The notes under the pieces are model-generated. The model saw only the letters and a list, made by a program, of their open reading frames with translations, was not told the DNA's origin and did not search any database. From positions 310,001-374,000 of the forward strand of contig NZ_CP024955.1 in the NCBI RefSeq assembly GCF_002804065.1: DNA of 64,000 nt, written 5' to 3'. This document shows positions 43,063 to 51,988 of this stretch, one piece after another. The first letter of the stretch is position 1, and every line of letters begins with the position of its first letter. This DNA is from Kyrpidia spormannii (GTDB lineage: Bacteria; Bacillota; Bacilli; Kyrpidiales; Kyrpidiaceae). The position numbers and the translations under genes are program-made.

Positions 43063-43155
43063 CGCCGGGGAGTCGGTTGTTCGACCGATCCAAGGGGTGC
43101 AACAAGGCCCCTGGTGGCAGGAAGGAATCCTCCGCCTTCAGGCGGGGGAGGAGGT
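42960..43155 (+). ncRNA. Predicted reRNA (omega RNA) scaffold and right end of the tnpB element
   Basis: The region from the end of tnpB to about 43155 ends in GGAATCCTCCGCCTTCAGGCGGGGGAGGAGG, in pieces CCTCCGCCTTCAGGCGGGGG, the terminal hairpin common at IS605 right ends and omega RNAs. The guide would be the bases directly after the right end, which here are the first bases of the group II intron. 5' limit is approximate. Confidence 0.6.
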
Positions 43156-45285
43156 GTGCGGGCGGCAGCCCACATTGGATGCTGAACATCCAGCAACGGT
43201 TGGACTGCTGGACAGGTCAGCGCTGCATAGTGGTCAGTGCAGCAAAGGATACTTCTAGGGCGTTTCCGTGAGGAACGTGGCGAAGGAGAGAGGGAGTGCC
43301 GAGAGGTCCCTATCCGAAGTGTGCAGGTTGAAAGCGAAATGCTGAATGCCAAAGCGGCGGGATGAACTGGGGACGCTGCGTTCTCTGCGGAACCTAAAAC
43401 CCCCCCATGAGGGAGGGGTGAGGCAGCCCTGTCGACCACGATAACGGGGTATGCGGTTCATCACGTGGAGGGTGAGACATGTGCACTGTAGCCAATGTGG
43501 GTGACCCGTCGAGATCTCTCGGTTACCGTAGTGGGCATGGGCATATAAGGGTATCCGAAGTTGCTCGTGTGCCGAGAGAAGTCAGAGCGCCTTCATAGTA
43601 GCGAAGTAACCCCGAGACCATAACTCGGTGTGAAGTGAAGGAAGGCGTCGTTGCTGAAAAAGTTGATTCAGAAGCAGGCATGCTAATTGGTAAGCCTCCG
43701 CTGCGAAACACTGCCAAGATGGTCCTGCTTGCGAGGAGACGCTCGAACTTGAAGTGGCACAATCTTTACGGACGTTTGCTCAGCTATCAACGGTTGTATG
43801 AGGCGTGGCTAAAAGTGAAGGCGAATCGGGGGGCTGGCGGAGTAGACGGAATCAGTCTGTCCGCTTTTGAAAGCAAATTGGAGGAAAACCTCCAAGAGCT
43901 TCTAAGAGACCTCAAAGCCAAGACTTATAAGCCAATGCCAGTACTCAGACGCTACATTCCGAAACGAAACGGCAAGAAACGTCCACTTGGCCTTCCGTCT
44001 ATACGGGACAAGGTTGTACAGCAAGCGGTGGTGGATATACTCCAACCTCTATACGAGACGGAGTTTCATCCGGCCTCCGTCGGCTTCCGTCCCGGAAAAG
44101 GTGCGTTCAATGCGTTCGGACGCATCATTCACCTGATGGAGCAAGGCTATGTTTGGGTGTACGATGCTGACATCAAGGGCTACTTTGACTGTATAGACCA
44201 TCGAATACTGCTGGAGGTTATGAAGCGAAGGATTGCCGACCGATCCATTTTGGACCTCATCTGGCAGTGGTTAAAGGCTGGGGTCATGGAGAATGGTGTG
44301 AGAAGTTTCTCCAAGGCGGGTACGCCGCAGGGCGGAGTCATCTCTCCATTGCTGGCCAATGTCTACCTCAACGAGTTGGACTGGGAGCTCAGTAAGGCTG
44401 GAGTGCAGTTTGTGCGCTATGCCGACGACTTTTTGGTCTTCGCAAAGAATGAAGAAGGCGTCAAGCATGGGGAAAATATCGTTCGAACTGTGATGAAAAG
44501 ACTAAAGCTCGAACTGTCGGTTGAAAAGACCAAGACCCTGCACCTGATGGAGGAACGCACCTCAGACGGAAGGATAATTCCTGAACTCGAATACCTCGGA
44601 GTGGCAATCCAAGGATGGTTTCGAAAACGGGACGGAACATGGAGCTTTGGGCTGAAATGTACCTCGGAAGCCATGAAGGATTTCCGAGTGGCAGTGAAGG
44701 AAAAGACCCCAAAGACGCATACCCTAAGTCTGGCAGCGCTGGTCGAGAGAGTGAACCCGATCATCATGGGAAAGGCGGCGTACTGGGCACAAGCTGCTAA
44801 AGCGGTGCAGGTGTATAAATCAATTCGAGGCCGATGCCGCTGTGCCACAGCGCTCCTCGGTCAACAGACGAGCAGGCTAGATGCGTATGTCCGTCAACGT
44901 ATTCGGCGTTGCCGCCTGCCTCAGCGTGGCGGTAGCAAGACGTACAGGAGAGCTAACATGCTCAGGTCAATCTACACCCACGAGCGCCTTATAAAGGCGG
45001 GACTTCGATATGCCGAGAGAATTGTTCGGGATGCGGCTACGGGCCTGCCGCTGACAGATGACGAGTATTTAGCGCTTATCCGTCAGCGCAGGGAGAAGGC
45101 AGCCGCTGCCAAGCGGCAACGCAAAGCTGATGACGCAGCGTACTGGGCCAAGCGAGCTGCTGCGTATCAACGAGCCCAGGAACGAGTACGCAAGTTCGAG
45201 AGTAAGTGACGTAGAGCGGTTTGCGGGAAAACCGCACGAGCCGTTCATTGAGGGGCTGGCCCCGAAAGGGGTTGGCCTACTCTAT
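43156..45285 (+). mobile_element. Group II intron with maturase/reverse transcriptase
   Basis: The 5' end is placed at GTGCG (43156), the consensus intron start, directly after the IS605-type hairpin. Domain V is GAGCGGTTTGCGGGAAAACC with GCACGAGCCGTTC (45214-45246): AGC triad and GAAA tetraloop are present. Domain VI follows with a bulged A in GGCCTACTC and the intron ends in CTAT at 45285 (consensus AY). Length about 2.13 kb with the ORF in domain IV. The 3' flank is hutI, the 5' flank is not, see findings. The exact 5' boundary is an inference from the consensus. Confidence 0.85.
43635..45209 (+). CDS. ltrA: Group II intron reverse transcriptase/maturase
   Basis: Up to 524 residues; start GTG 43635 or ATG 43680. 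RT motifs in order: RGAGGVDGISLSAFESKL, YIPKRNGKKRPLGLPSIRDK, ASVGFRPGKGAFNA, YVWVYDADIKGYFDCIDH, AGTPQGGVISPLLANVYLNEL and FVRYADDFLVFAKN with the catalytic YADD. The maturase (X) region follows. At the C-terminus a Lys/Arg/Ala-rich helix (REKAAAAKRQRKADDAAYWA) ends the protein; the usual H-N-H endonuclease finger is not visible. The protein should help splicing and retromobility of its intron. Confidence 0.95.
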   Translation: MKEGVVAEKVDSEAGMLIGKPPLRNTAKMVLLARRRSNLKWHNLYGRLLSYQRLYEAWLKVKANRGAGGVDGISLSAFESKLEENLQELLRDLKAKTYKPMPVLRRYIPKRNGKKRPLGLPSIRDKVVQQAVVDILQPLYETEFHPASVGFRPGKGAFNAFGRIIHLMEQGYVWVYDADIKGYFDCIDHRILLEVMKRRIADRSILDLIWQWLKAGVMENGVRSFSKAGTPQGGVISPLLANVYLNELDWELSKAGVQFVRYADDFLVFAKNEEGVKHGENIVRTVMKRLKLELSVEKTKTLHLMEERTSDGRIIPELEYLGVAIQGWFRKRDGTWSFGLKCTSEAMKDFRVAVKEKTPKTHTLSLAALVERVNPIIMGKAAYWAQAAKAVQVYKSIRGRCRCATALLGQQTSRLDAYVRQRIRRCRLPQRGGSKTYRRANMLRSIYTHERLIKAGLRYAERIVRDAATGLPLTDDEYLALIRQRREKAAAAKRQRKADDAAYWAKRAAAYQRAQERVRKFESK

Positions 45286-46099
45286 CAAGATGACGATGGG
45301 GACGACGACGGTGGAGGCGAAAAGCGGGTACGGGTTGGAGTGGGAGACGGAACGGAAGCAGCTGCGGGTGGCCCGGGAGTTGAATCGGCGCCACCCGATG
45401 GACGTCGTTTCCACTTTTTTGGGCGCTCACGCGGTGCCGGGGGAGTATCGGGATCGGCCGGATGATTATGTGGCCCAGGTGGCCGAGGAAATGGTGCCGG
45501 CGGTGGCCAGGGAAAGGCTGGCGGAGTTTTGCGATGTGTTCTGTGAGCAGGGGGTGTTTTCGGCCGAGCGGTCCCGGGTGATTCTTGAAGCGGGGCGGCG
45601 CTGGGGTCTGCGTCCGAAGGTGCACGCCGACGAGTTGGCGGCCACGGGCGGGGCGGAGCTGGCGGCGGAGGTGGGGGCGGTTTCGGCGGATCATCTGCTC
45701 CATGCGACGGAGGAAGGGTTGCGGGCCCTGGCCGATGGGGGCGTAGTGGCGGTGCTGCTGCCGGGGACGGCGTTTTTTCTGGGGGAGACGCCCGCTACGG
45801 CGCGGAAAATGATCGATGAGTTCGCTCTGCCGGTTGCTTTGGCGACCGATTATAATCCCGGAAGTAGCCCGACGGAATCGCTGCAGTTGGTCATGGCCAT
45901 GGCGGCGGCGACGATGCGCATGACGCCCGAGGAGATCGTGACGGCGGTGACTCTCAATGCGGCCTGCGCTTTGGGCCGAGGCGGGGAGACGGGAACGCTG
46001 GAGCCCGGAAAATGGGCGGATTTTGTATTGTGGGAGGCGGAGAATCCGGCGTATCTCGTCTATCGTTTTGGGACTCGCAACTGCTCACATAAAACTTAA
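45286..46099 (+). pseudogene. hutI: Imidazolonepropionase fragment, both ends lost
   Basis: After the intron the frame reads MTMGTTTVEAKSGYGLEWET (the conserved HutI strand), ELNRRHPMDVVSTFLGAHAV, PKVHADELAATGG (metal-binding His), ADHLLHATEEGLRALADGGV (His) and PVALATDYNPGSSPTESLQL (Asp). It breaks off at YLVYRFGTRNC with a stop made by the IS607 end. About 130-150 N-terminal residues, with the first metal His pair, and some 15 C-terminal residues are missing. HutI opens imidazolone propionate in histidine degradation; this copy is dead. Confidence 0.92.
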
Positions 46100-46140
46100 T
46101 AAAGATTGATATTCCTCATCATTTTGTGTAATATTATCTC

Positions 46141-46782
46141 ATGAAGGTTTCCATTGGTAGAGCGGCCAAAGAGCTGGGAGTTGCCCCGGAGACCCTTCGC
46201 CGCTGGGAAGCGGAGGGGAAGATTCAGGTGGAGCGGACGCCCGGAGGTCACCGTCGGTATGACCTGGCCAGCCTTCGCGGATGGGCCCGCAAGGAACCGG
46301 AACCGAAAGAGCGGGTCACTCTCGCCTATGCCCGGGTCTCCAGTCACGACCAGAAGGGGGATTTGGAACGGCAAGTGGAGTTGCTGGAGACGTTCTGCGC
46401 CGCAAACGGGTGGCGGTTTGAGGTGGTCCGCGACTTGGGTTCCGGGCTCAACTACAACAAAAGGGGCCTGCGGGAACTCATTCGCCGGATCTGTTCCGGG
46501 GAGGTGGGCCGGTTGGTGGTCACCCACAAGGACTGTCTGCTTCGGTTCGGGTCGGAGTTGGTCTTCTCCTTGTGCGAGCATTTTGGAACGGAGGTGGTCA
46601 TCATCAATGCCTCGGAAGAGGCGACCTTCGAGGAAGAGCTGGTGCAGGACGTGCTGGAGATCATCACGGTGTTTTCGGCCCGGCTGTACGGGAGCCGGAG
46701 CCGGAAGAACCGGGACATCCTGAAGACGTTGAAGGAGGCGGCCGATGCGATCTGCCTTGAAAATGCTTCTGGAAGTGGATGA
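46141..46782 (+). CDS. tnpA: IS607-family transposase (serine recombinase)
   Basis: A 213-residue protein. MerR-type HTH at the N-terminus (SIGRAAKELGVAPETLRRWE, EGKIQVERTPGGHRRY), then the serine recombinase domain with LAYARVSSHDQKGDLERQVE, where the Ser of RVSS is the nucleophile, and RLVVTHKDCLLRFGSELVFS; the TATA-like IIN/ASEEATFEEELVQDV is typical. Complete and probably active. It acts on the element's ends by a serine-linked DNA intermediate. Confidence 0.93.
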   Translation: MKVSIGRAAKELGVAPETLRRWEAEGKIQVERTPGGHRRYDLASLRGWARKEPEPKERVTLAYARVSSHDQKGDLERQVELLETFCAANGWRFEVVRDLGSGLNYNKRGLRELIRRICSGEVGRLVVTHKDCLLRFGSELVFSLCEHFGTEVVIINASEEATFEEELVQDVLEIITVFSARLYGSRSRKNRDILKTLKEAADAICLENASGSG

Positions 46783-48106
46783 ACACACGGCGGCGGTGCT
46801 GGACGGGCAGTCGCGGATCGCCAACTGGCTGTACAATCACCTGCTCGAAGAGGCGAACACCTTGCGGGAGAAGTTCCGGAGCACCCAGGACCCGGAAGCG
46901 GCCAGGGTGCTGTACACCAAGCGGGGCCTGCGGGACCGGGTTCCGGCGCTCAAACAGGAGTATCCATTCCTGCGGACGGTGTATTCGTCCGTGCTGAAGA
47001 ACGCGGCCCTGCGGCTGAGCGGAGCGATCCGGAAATACCAGAAGGCGCGTCGCGAAAAGGGGGCGAAGAAGGTCGGCTGGCCGAAGTTCCGGTCGTGGAG
47101 GCGGGAATGGTTCTCCCTGCAATACGACGAGCCCTGGAAGGGCTTCGGGCTGGAGGGCCGGACTTTGCGGTTATCCCTGGGGAAAGTCCTGGACGAAAAG
47201 ACGGGCAAGGAGAAGCAAGCCCAGGTGACGGCCCATCTGGCGGAACCCTTGCCCGATTGGTTCGAACCGGGAATGGTTCGTCAGCTTCGGATCGTCAAAG
47301 AGGGAAGATTATTCTACGCGGTGTTCACGGTGGAGAGGCCTGTACCGGCCCGGCGGCCGGCGGGGCGGGTCATTGCCATTGACCCGAACCACAAGAACCT
47401 GGGCTACGGAGTGGGGACCGACGGGGTGGCGACGGAAATCCGGAATCCGTGGTTTCTCAAGATTCTGGACCGGAGGATCGACGAGGTGAAATCCCTGCGG
47501 GACCGGTGCAAGAGGAAGTCGGTTCGGGTGGTACGGGAAGACGGATCGGAGGTGTGGTTGCCGTCGCGAAGGTGGAAGAAGCTGAACGAGCGGCTGGAAG
47601 AGCTGTGGCGGGTGCGCCGAGAGCAGACGAAGGTGTACCTGTGGACGATGGTCAACCGGTTGTACCGGGAGTATGACGCGGTGTTCGTGGGGGACTACAC
47701 GCCCCGGGGTGGGGAAATCAGCCGGGGGATGCGCCGAGCAATGAACAACCAGTCGCTCATTGGGCGGTTCAAGGGAACCTTGGCGTGGGTGGCGACCCGA
47801 TCCGGGAAAGTGTACGGGGAGTGGGACGAAGACGGGTCCACCCGGACGTGTTGCCAGTGCCACTACAAAGTGCCGGTCGGGATTCCTCCGGAGGTTCGGG
47901 AGTGGACCTGTCCGGAGTGCGGGACGCACCACATCCGGGACGAGAATTCGTCGATCAACGGACTAGAACAAGTGCTGAAAACCTTAGAGGTGCCTTGCTC
48001 GGGCCGTCTGGGAGGCCAAATTGCCGTTAAGACCAGGCGGGCTTGGCGGTTCGACGGTCTAGGGATCCAAGAGATTCCGGGGGCCGTCGGCGGGCGGGTG
48101 AGTTGA
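46745..48106 (+). CDS. tnpB: IS607-associated TnpB with rearranged RuvC motif
   Basis: A 453-residue protein starting inside tnpA. RuvC-I is VIAIDPNHKNLGYGV (Asp). At the RuvC-II place, where most TnpBs have V-x-E-D, it reads AVFVGDYTPRGG, with Gly for Glu. A Glu stands instead in YGEWDEDGSTRTCCQCHY, just before the zinc finger, which corresponds to the alternative catalytic Glu of rearranged TnpB/Fanzor-like nucleases (N-E-A-Y-S-T-Q-T-C type). RuvC-III is HIRDENSSINGL (Asp). The zinc finger is CCQC...CPEC. It should therefore be active with a shifted acidic residue. Confidence 0.9.
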   Translation: MRSALKMLLEVDEHTAAVLDGQSRIANWLYNHLLEEANTLREKFRSTQDPEAARVLYTKRGLRDRVPALKQEYPFLRTVYSSVLKNAALRLSGAIRKYQKARREKGAKKVGWPKFRSWRREWFSLQYDEPWKGFGLEGRTLRLSLGKVLDEKTGKEKQAQVTAHLAEPLPDWFEPGMVRQLRIVKEGRLFYAVFTVERPVPARRPAGRVIAIDPNHKNLGYGVGTDGVATEIRNPWFLKILDRRIDEVKSLRDRCKRKSVRVVREDGSEVWLPSRRWKKLNERLEELWRVRREQTKVYLWTMVNRLYREYDAVFVGDYTPRGGEISRGMRRAMNNQSLIGRFKGTLAWVATRSGKVYGEWDEDGSTRTCCQCHYKVPVGIPPEVREWTCPECGTHHIRDENSSINGLEQVLKTLEVPCSGRLGGQIAVKTRRAWRFDGLGIQEIPGAVGGRVS

Positions 48107-48332
48107 TCACGCCGCCAGCCGCCAAGAGATCAAATGAGGGACATGACAGTCCTGAACCCAAATCCTGCGCAAAGTGAGATTTGTGTAGGTTTGGGAGAGC
48201 GGTGAACCACGCCCACGCCGTGGTGAAAAAAGGTCATTTGGTGGCTGTGAACGGTAAATTTGTTGGATTGTGCTAGCTATCTTGGCCCAAGTTACGCAAA
48301 GTAATTGGCGGATTATCTCTTCGAGGAAAGAA
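48107..48332 (+). ncRNA. Right end of IS607 and possible omega RNA region
   Basis: No gene. Between 48150 and 48235 there are paired segments (CCAAATCC...AGATTTGTGTAGGTTTGG and CCACGCCCACGCCGTGG) that could form the hairpins of a guide RNA scaffold, as expected after an IS607 tnpB. GCGAGGAAAG at about 48320 belongs to the following CoA-transferase start. Confidence 0.4.
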
Positions 48333-48440
48333 ATGGGACGGTCTAATGGGACGGAACCACTCGAAGGAATCCGCGTGATCGGTCTCACGCGCGTACTGGC
48401 CGGACCGTATACCACCATGATGCTAGCGGATCTCGGGTCT
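48333..48440 (+). pseudogene. N-terminal stub of a CaiB/BaiF (family III) CoA-transferase
   Basis: A good GAGGAAAG precedes the ATG at 48333, which reads PLEGIRVIGLTRVLAGPYTT and MMLADLGS before a TAA. This is the strongly conserved start of family III CoA-transferases (the next expected residues would be AEVIKVE). The rest of the gene is replaced by an IS256 fragment. Confidence 0.85.
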
Positions 48441-48830
48441 TAAGAGGCAGCCCAGCGCAGCACCTGTTCCCCATTCTGCCAGCGCTTCACGTTCCGACTC
48501 GCCATACGCACCTTTTCATGTGCCGATGCAATCGCGTTCGTCGAGCGCAGTTTCCCTGCAAGAGTTCCGGAATACCCAGTCGGATCACGGTCACGGTCTC
48601 TTCCATTCCTTCCCGCAAACTGGCTGCAGTCCCTGGATACGCCTTCTCAAGCTGCGCGGCCAATCGCCGTGGGGCCGCCGGCGACTCTTTCGCGGTCTCC
48701 TGACGCCAGGTCCCCTGCAGTTGCCTCTTGACCCAATCTCTCGGTTTCTCCGGCAGGCGCTCCAGAACATTGCGCTCCGTAAGGCGATAGCCTTTTGTAG
48801 CGTTCCAAGAAACGGGCCGCCCTGGTCGTT
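48441..48830 (-). pseudogene. C-terminal fragment of an IS256-family transposase
   Basis: Minus strand: ERNVLERLPEKPRDWVKRQL, AAQLEKAYPGTAASLREGME, ETVTVIRLGIPELLQG and, after a frameshift, STNAIASAHEK-like and RNVKRWQNGEQVLRWAAS. These are the final segments of the mutator/IS256 group in which the last acidic residue sits in L-R-S-T-N-x-I-E-S. It is a different subgroup from the element at 3108. Both ends of the gene are missing or altered. Confidence 0.75.
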
Positions 48831-49357
48831 TAGAATATGTCCCGCAGGCTGATGTCCAGCCCTTCAAAGATGCTCACCGTGACCGTTTCGTCCTTGTTGT
48901 GTACTGTCGGGAACACGTCGGTATCAGTCAGTCGATAGACTTCTACAATCTGGTGGTGTGGGTCGACAATCCAATATTCACGAACTCCTGCAGCCTTGTA
49001 GGCCCGGAGCTTGACCGTCTTGTCCTTGTATGCTGTAGCAGGTGACAGAACTTCCACGACCATATCCGGAACGCCCACACATCCATGCGGACGCAGTTTC
49101 GATGGATCACACACGACGGTGATGTCTGGTTGCACATAATTTCCCGATTTGTCACCATCCAGGTAAACATCAAATGGTGCAGTAAAACATTCATACGTTT
49201 TTCCTTTTAGATATCCGCTTATGTCACGAAACAGTCTGCCCACAATCCTTTGGTGTTCTGTGGAAGGCGACGGGGTCATGTCGTAAATCACACCGTCGAT
49301 ACGTTCCCACCGTTCAAACTGTTTGGGGTCAAGCTGGATTTCCATCCGCCATCCCAC
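48830..49357 (-). CDS. Uma2 family (DUF820) putative restriction-endonuclease-fold protein
   Basis: About 175 residues; GTG 49357 or ATG 49345. RWERIDGVIYDMTPSPSTEH, FDVYLDGDKSGNYVQPDITVVC (with PDI, the first Asp), VPDMVVEVLSPATAYKDKTVKL (E-V-L-S-P) and RAYKAAGVREYWIVDPHHQI are the DUF820 motifs of a PD-(D/E)XK fold; V-E-V-L-S supplies the E-x-L variant. The family is abundant in cyanobacteria and some Bacillota; function is not settled. The N-terminus looks short compared with typical members (about 190). Confidence 0.85.
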   Translation of the reverse strand: MGWRMEIQLDPKQFERWERIDGVIYDMTPSPSTEHQRIVGRLFRDISGYLKGKTYECFTAPFDVYLDGDKSGNYVQPDITVVCDPSKLRPHGCVGVPDMVVEVLSPATAYKDKTVKLRAYKAAGVREYWIVDPHHQIVEVYRLTDTDVFPTVHNKDETVTVSIFEGLDISLRDIF

Positions 49358-49396
49358 CTTCCAACATCACTCGGAGTCTCCGAAAGGGCAACGAGA

Positions 49397-49590
49397 AAAC
49401 CTGGCAACAATTCGACGACATTGAAAAGCGGCTTGACAATATCCAGGTACAGTTGGAATACGTCAAGACCAGGCTGTTGGAGCATCATGAGGGATTTGGT
49501 GAACTCCACTTCGATAAATGGGACACGTGCCATTTGTCTTCTTCTGGGAACTGCCGACCTAAGGCGTCGACGGGGTTAGGGGTACCTCCT
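49397..49590 (+). other. Remnant of a coiled-coil protein
   Basis: Plus strand frame KTWQQFDDIEKRLDNIQVQL and EYVKTRLLEHHEGFGEL, a heptad-rich stretch without start, ending in sequence that runs into the 3' side of the converging nitronate monooxygenase gene. Nothing else is seen here. Confidence 0.35.
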
Positions 49591-49591
49591 T

Positions 49592-50716
49592 TCAGTGGGG
49601 GTTCCTCGTGGCCAGGTACCGGGTCCAACCGGTCGCCTTGCCGATCGCCCGTTCCACCTCTTGAATGAGTTGCCGGACGATGTCTCTCGCGCTCGCGTCC
49701 CGGCTCTGGGCGGAACCCTGGCCGGCCCACAGAGACATGAATTCGGGATCGGCTTGTCGTGCGGCCCAGTTGCGAATGGGGCGGGTGAGGGCATTCTGAA
49801 TGGGATACGGGGGTATTGGGGCGTCATATTGTGCCATCCACGAAATAAAGGTGTTTCTGAGGCCCCGGGCGGGTTTTCCGGAAAAGGCGTCTGTGATGAC
49901 AGTCTCGGTGTCGCGGCTGTGGAGCAGGGCTTTCTTGTAGGCCGGGTGTGCGCCGCTCTCCCGACTGGCGAGAAAGGCGGTGCCCATTTGAACGGCGGAG
50001 GCCCCGAGGGTGAGGCAAGCGGCGATCCCTCTGCCGTCCATGATCCCTCCGGAAGCGATGACGGGAATGCGGACTCTGTCCACGATTTGGGGAACCAGGG
50101 CGATGGTGCCGACAAGGGAAGACGAGTGTGCTTCGAGAAAGGTCCCGCGGTGGCCGCCCGCTTCGCAACCCTGGGCCACGACGGCATCCACACCCGCCTC
50201 CTGAAGGTATACGGCTTCCGCCACGCTGGTGGCCGTGCCGATCACTCGGATTCCGCGGGATTTCAACTCTGTGATCTGTTCTTGGGTCGGGCAGCCGAAA
50301 GTGAAACTAAAGACGGGAATGCGTTCTTCTAAGATGACTTCCAACTGTTCGGTAAACGTATCCCCGGGGGCATTTTCGATGGGAATGCTGTCAATCTCCC
50401 TCCCCACCTCCTCGGGCAACGCCTCGAGGGATTTTAAATGATGTATCATGGCCTTGACGACTTCCCTGTCCACTTGGATGTTCTGGTCTGGAATAAACAA
50501 GTTTACTCCAAATGGCCGATCGGTGAGTTCACGAATCCGGCGAATGGCGGCCCGGATGGAGTCGGGCGACATATATCCGGCTCCGAGAAAACCGAGTCCG
50601 CCTTCATTGGACACCGCGGCGACGAGTTCAGGCGTCGTGGGCCCGCCCGCCATTGGGGCCTGGATAATGGGATATTGAATGCTTAACATGCGCGTGACGG
50701 TAGTGTCATTCCACAT
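49592..50716 (-). CDS. Nitronate monooxygenase (2-nitropropane dioxygenase family)
   Basis: A 374-residue FMN-dependent TIM-barrel enzyme that oxidises toxic alkyl nitronates. The ATG at 50716 is preceded by AAAGGAG. IQYPIIQAPMAGGPTTPEL starts the barrel, PFGVNLFIPD follows, VVAQGCEAGGHRGTF carries the catalytic His and the FMN phosphate site, IPVIASGGIMDGRGIAACLT and LGASAVQMGTAFLASRES complete the flavin site. Complete, and one of the first housekeeping-type genes after the mobile-element zone. Confidence 0.92.
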   Translation of the reverse strand: MWNDTTVTRMLSIQYPIIQAPMAGGPTTPELVAAVSNEGGLGFLGAGYMSPDSIRAAIRRIRELTDRPFGVNLFIPDQNIQVDREVVKAMIHHLKSLEALPEEVGREIDSIPIENAPGDTFTEQLEVILEERIPVFSFTFGCPTQEQITELKSRGIRVIGTATSVAEAVYLQEAGVDAVVAQGCEAGGHRGTFLEAHSSSLVGTIALVPQIVDRVRIPVIASGGIMDGRGIAACLTLGASAVQMGTAFLASRESGAHPAYKKALLHSRDTETVITDAFSGKPARGLRNTFISWMAQYDAPIPPYPIQNALTRPIRNWAARQADPEFMSLWAGQGSAQSRDASARDIVRQLIQEVERAIGKATGWTRYLATRNPH

Positions 50717-50884
50717 GGGATTCGCTCCTTTGAATGAGGATCTAACTCACATTGTAACGCAAATCGGTCGCAAAGCCCTCCTGTATAACATCTCCCCTCG
50801 CCCACCCGGGATGAAGTATGTTATGGTGGTCTTGGAAGGCTGTTATCCACATGGCGGCCTACCCACATTCGCGAGGTGAGGGCC

Positions 50885-51766
50885 ATGGCGAGTGGCGGTG
50901 TGTGGAGACGGGGGATGACGGCGATGGCGGGCGTGGTGTCGGCGGCGCTGGTGCTTTCGGCCTGCGGGGCGGCGGCACCATCCGCGCCGGGTCAGGGCGG
51001 CGGGGCGTCGGTGCCGGAAGGGACCGGGGATACGGCGTCCGCCTCGGATGGGCAGAAGGGGGCAACCGCGACGAATCCCAACGATTCGAACGGTTCGCAG
51101 GTCAAAAAGCTGGCGGTCCGGCACGTGGCGGAGGGGGACTATCCCGCGGCGGAGATGGGCGATTGGGTGCGGGCCAATCGTGAGCGGCCCTTCTGGGGAT
51201 TTTTTACCTTTGGCGGGACCAGGTACCTGATGGTCAGCCGGGGCCCAAGCCCGAATCCGGGCCATAAAGTCGAGGTGCAAGAAATCAAACAGTTGCCAAG
51301 CGGGCACCTTCAGGTTAGGGCCGTCTTTCGTGATCCCGAGCCGGGCAAACTGTACGCCCAGGTGATCAGTTATCCGGTGGATGTGGTGGAGACGCCGGCC
51401 TGGGCCACTGCGTATGAACTGATTTTTGAAGGGCCCAAGGCGCCGAAATCCCCGGGTTTGGTGGAGCCGAACATCATGGTGACGGCGCCCAAGCCCGAGC
51501 ACACACTGACAGGAACATCGCTCCACCTCCAGGGCAAAGCCCGGGCCTTCGAGGGCCAGATTCACGTGTATTTGGAAGATGGTCACAATGTCCTCCTGGA
51601 TCAAGTGTTGTCCGGAGCGGGCGCGCCGGAATGGATGACCATCGACAAAAATTTCGCCTATAAGGCCCCGACGAATCCGGCGGGGATGTTGATGGTTTAC
51701 GCGGCGAGCCCCCGGGACGGGTCGAAACAGGATGTGGTGATGGTGCCCGTGCGGTTCCAGCGGTGA
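50885..51766 (+). CDS. Lipoprotein with Gmad2-type immunoglobulin-like domain
   Basis: About 293 residues. ATG at 50885 after GAGGTGAGG. Signal peptide with lipobox: MAGVVSAALVLSACGAAA (L-S-A-C), so the mature protein is anchored in the membrane by Cys. A Gly/Ser/Ala-rich linker (to about 80) is followed by a domain with GTRYLMVSRGPSPNPGHKVE and QVISYPVDVVETPA, like PrcB_C, and by a C-terminal Gmad2 domain (IMVTAPKPEHTLTGTSLHLQ, GKARAFEGQIHVYLEDG). Gmad2 is found in spore germination and surface proteins of Bacillota. Exact role unknown. Confidence 0.85.
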   Translation: MASGGVWRRGMTAMAGVVSAALVLSACGAAAPSAPGQGGGASVPEGTGDTASASDGQKGATATNPNDSNGSQVKKLAVRHVAEGDYPAAEMGDWVRANRERPFWGFFTFGGTRYLMVSRGPSPNPGHKVEVQEIKQLPSGHLQVRAVFRDPEPGKLYAQVISYPVDVVETPAWATAYELIFEGPKAPKSPGLVEPNIMVTAPKPEHTLTGTSLHLQGKARAFEGQIHVYLEDGHNVLLDQVLSGAGAPEWMTIDKNFAYKAPTNPAGMLMVYAASPRDGSKQDVVMVPVRFQR

Positions 51767-51988
51767 TGGATCCGGCCGAGGTGTCGTCCGGATCCGGGTT
51801 GTGTTTTTGCTGAGGGGCCGGAGGACTGGGGTGCGGCCGTCGGCCCACGAAGGGGCAGGCCATCCCGCCGGGGCCCGGGCACTCAATTAAGAAACAAAAA
51901 TTTATTGCGATCCCGGGCGGTATCGTAATAAAACTCAGATGTCCGTAAGTCAGCCGAAATGAGCGCGTACTGGGGAGGAGGGGGCGCC

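Larger units (their letters stand above)
46085..48300. mobile_element. IS607-family element (tnpA-tnpB)
   Basis: A serine-recombinase tnpA overlaps a tnpB by 38 bases, the standard layout. The left end lies in the AT-rich stretch between 46085 and 46140, where hutI stops; the right end lies between 48106 and the CoA-transferase remnant at 48333. IS607 elements make no target duplication of note, so ends cannot be fixed by eye. Confidence 0.85.
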
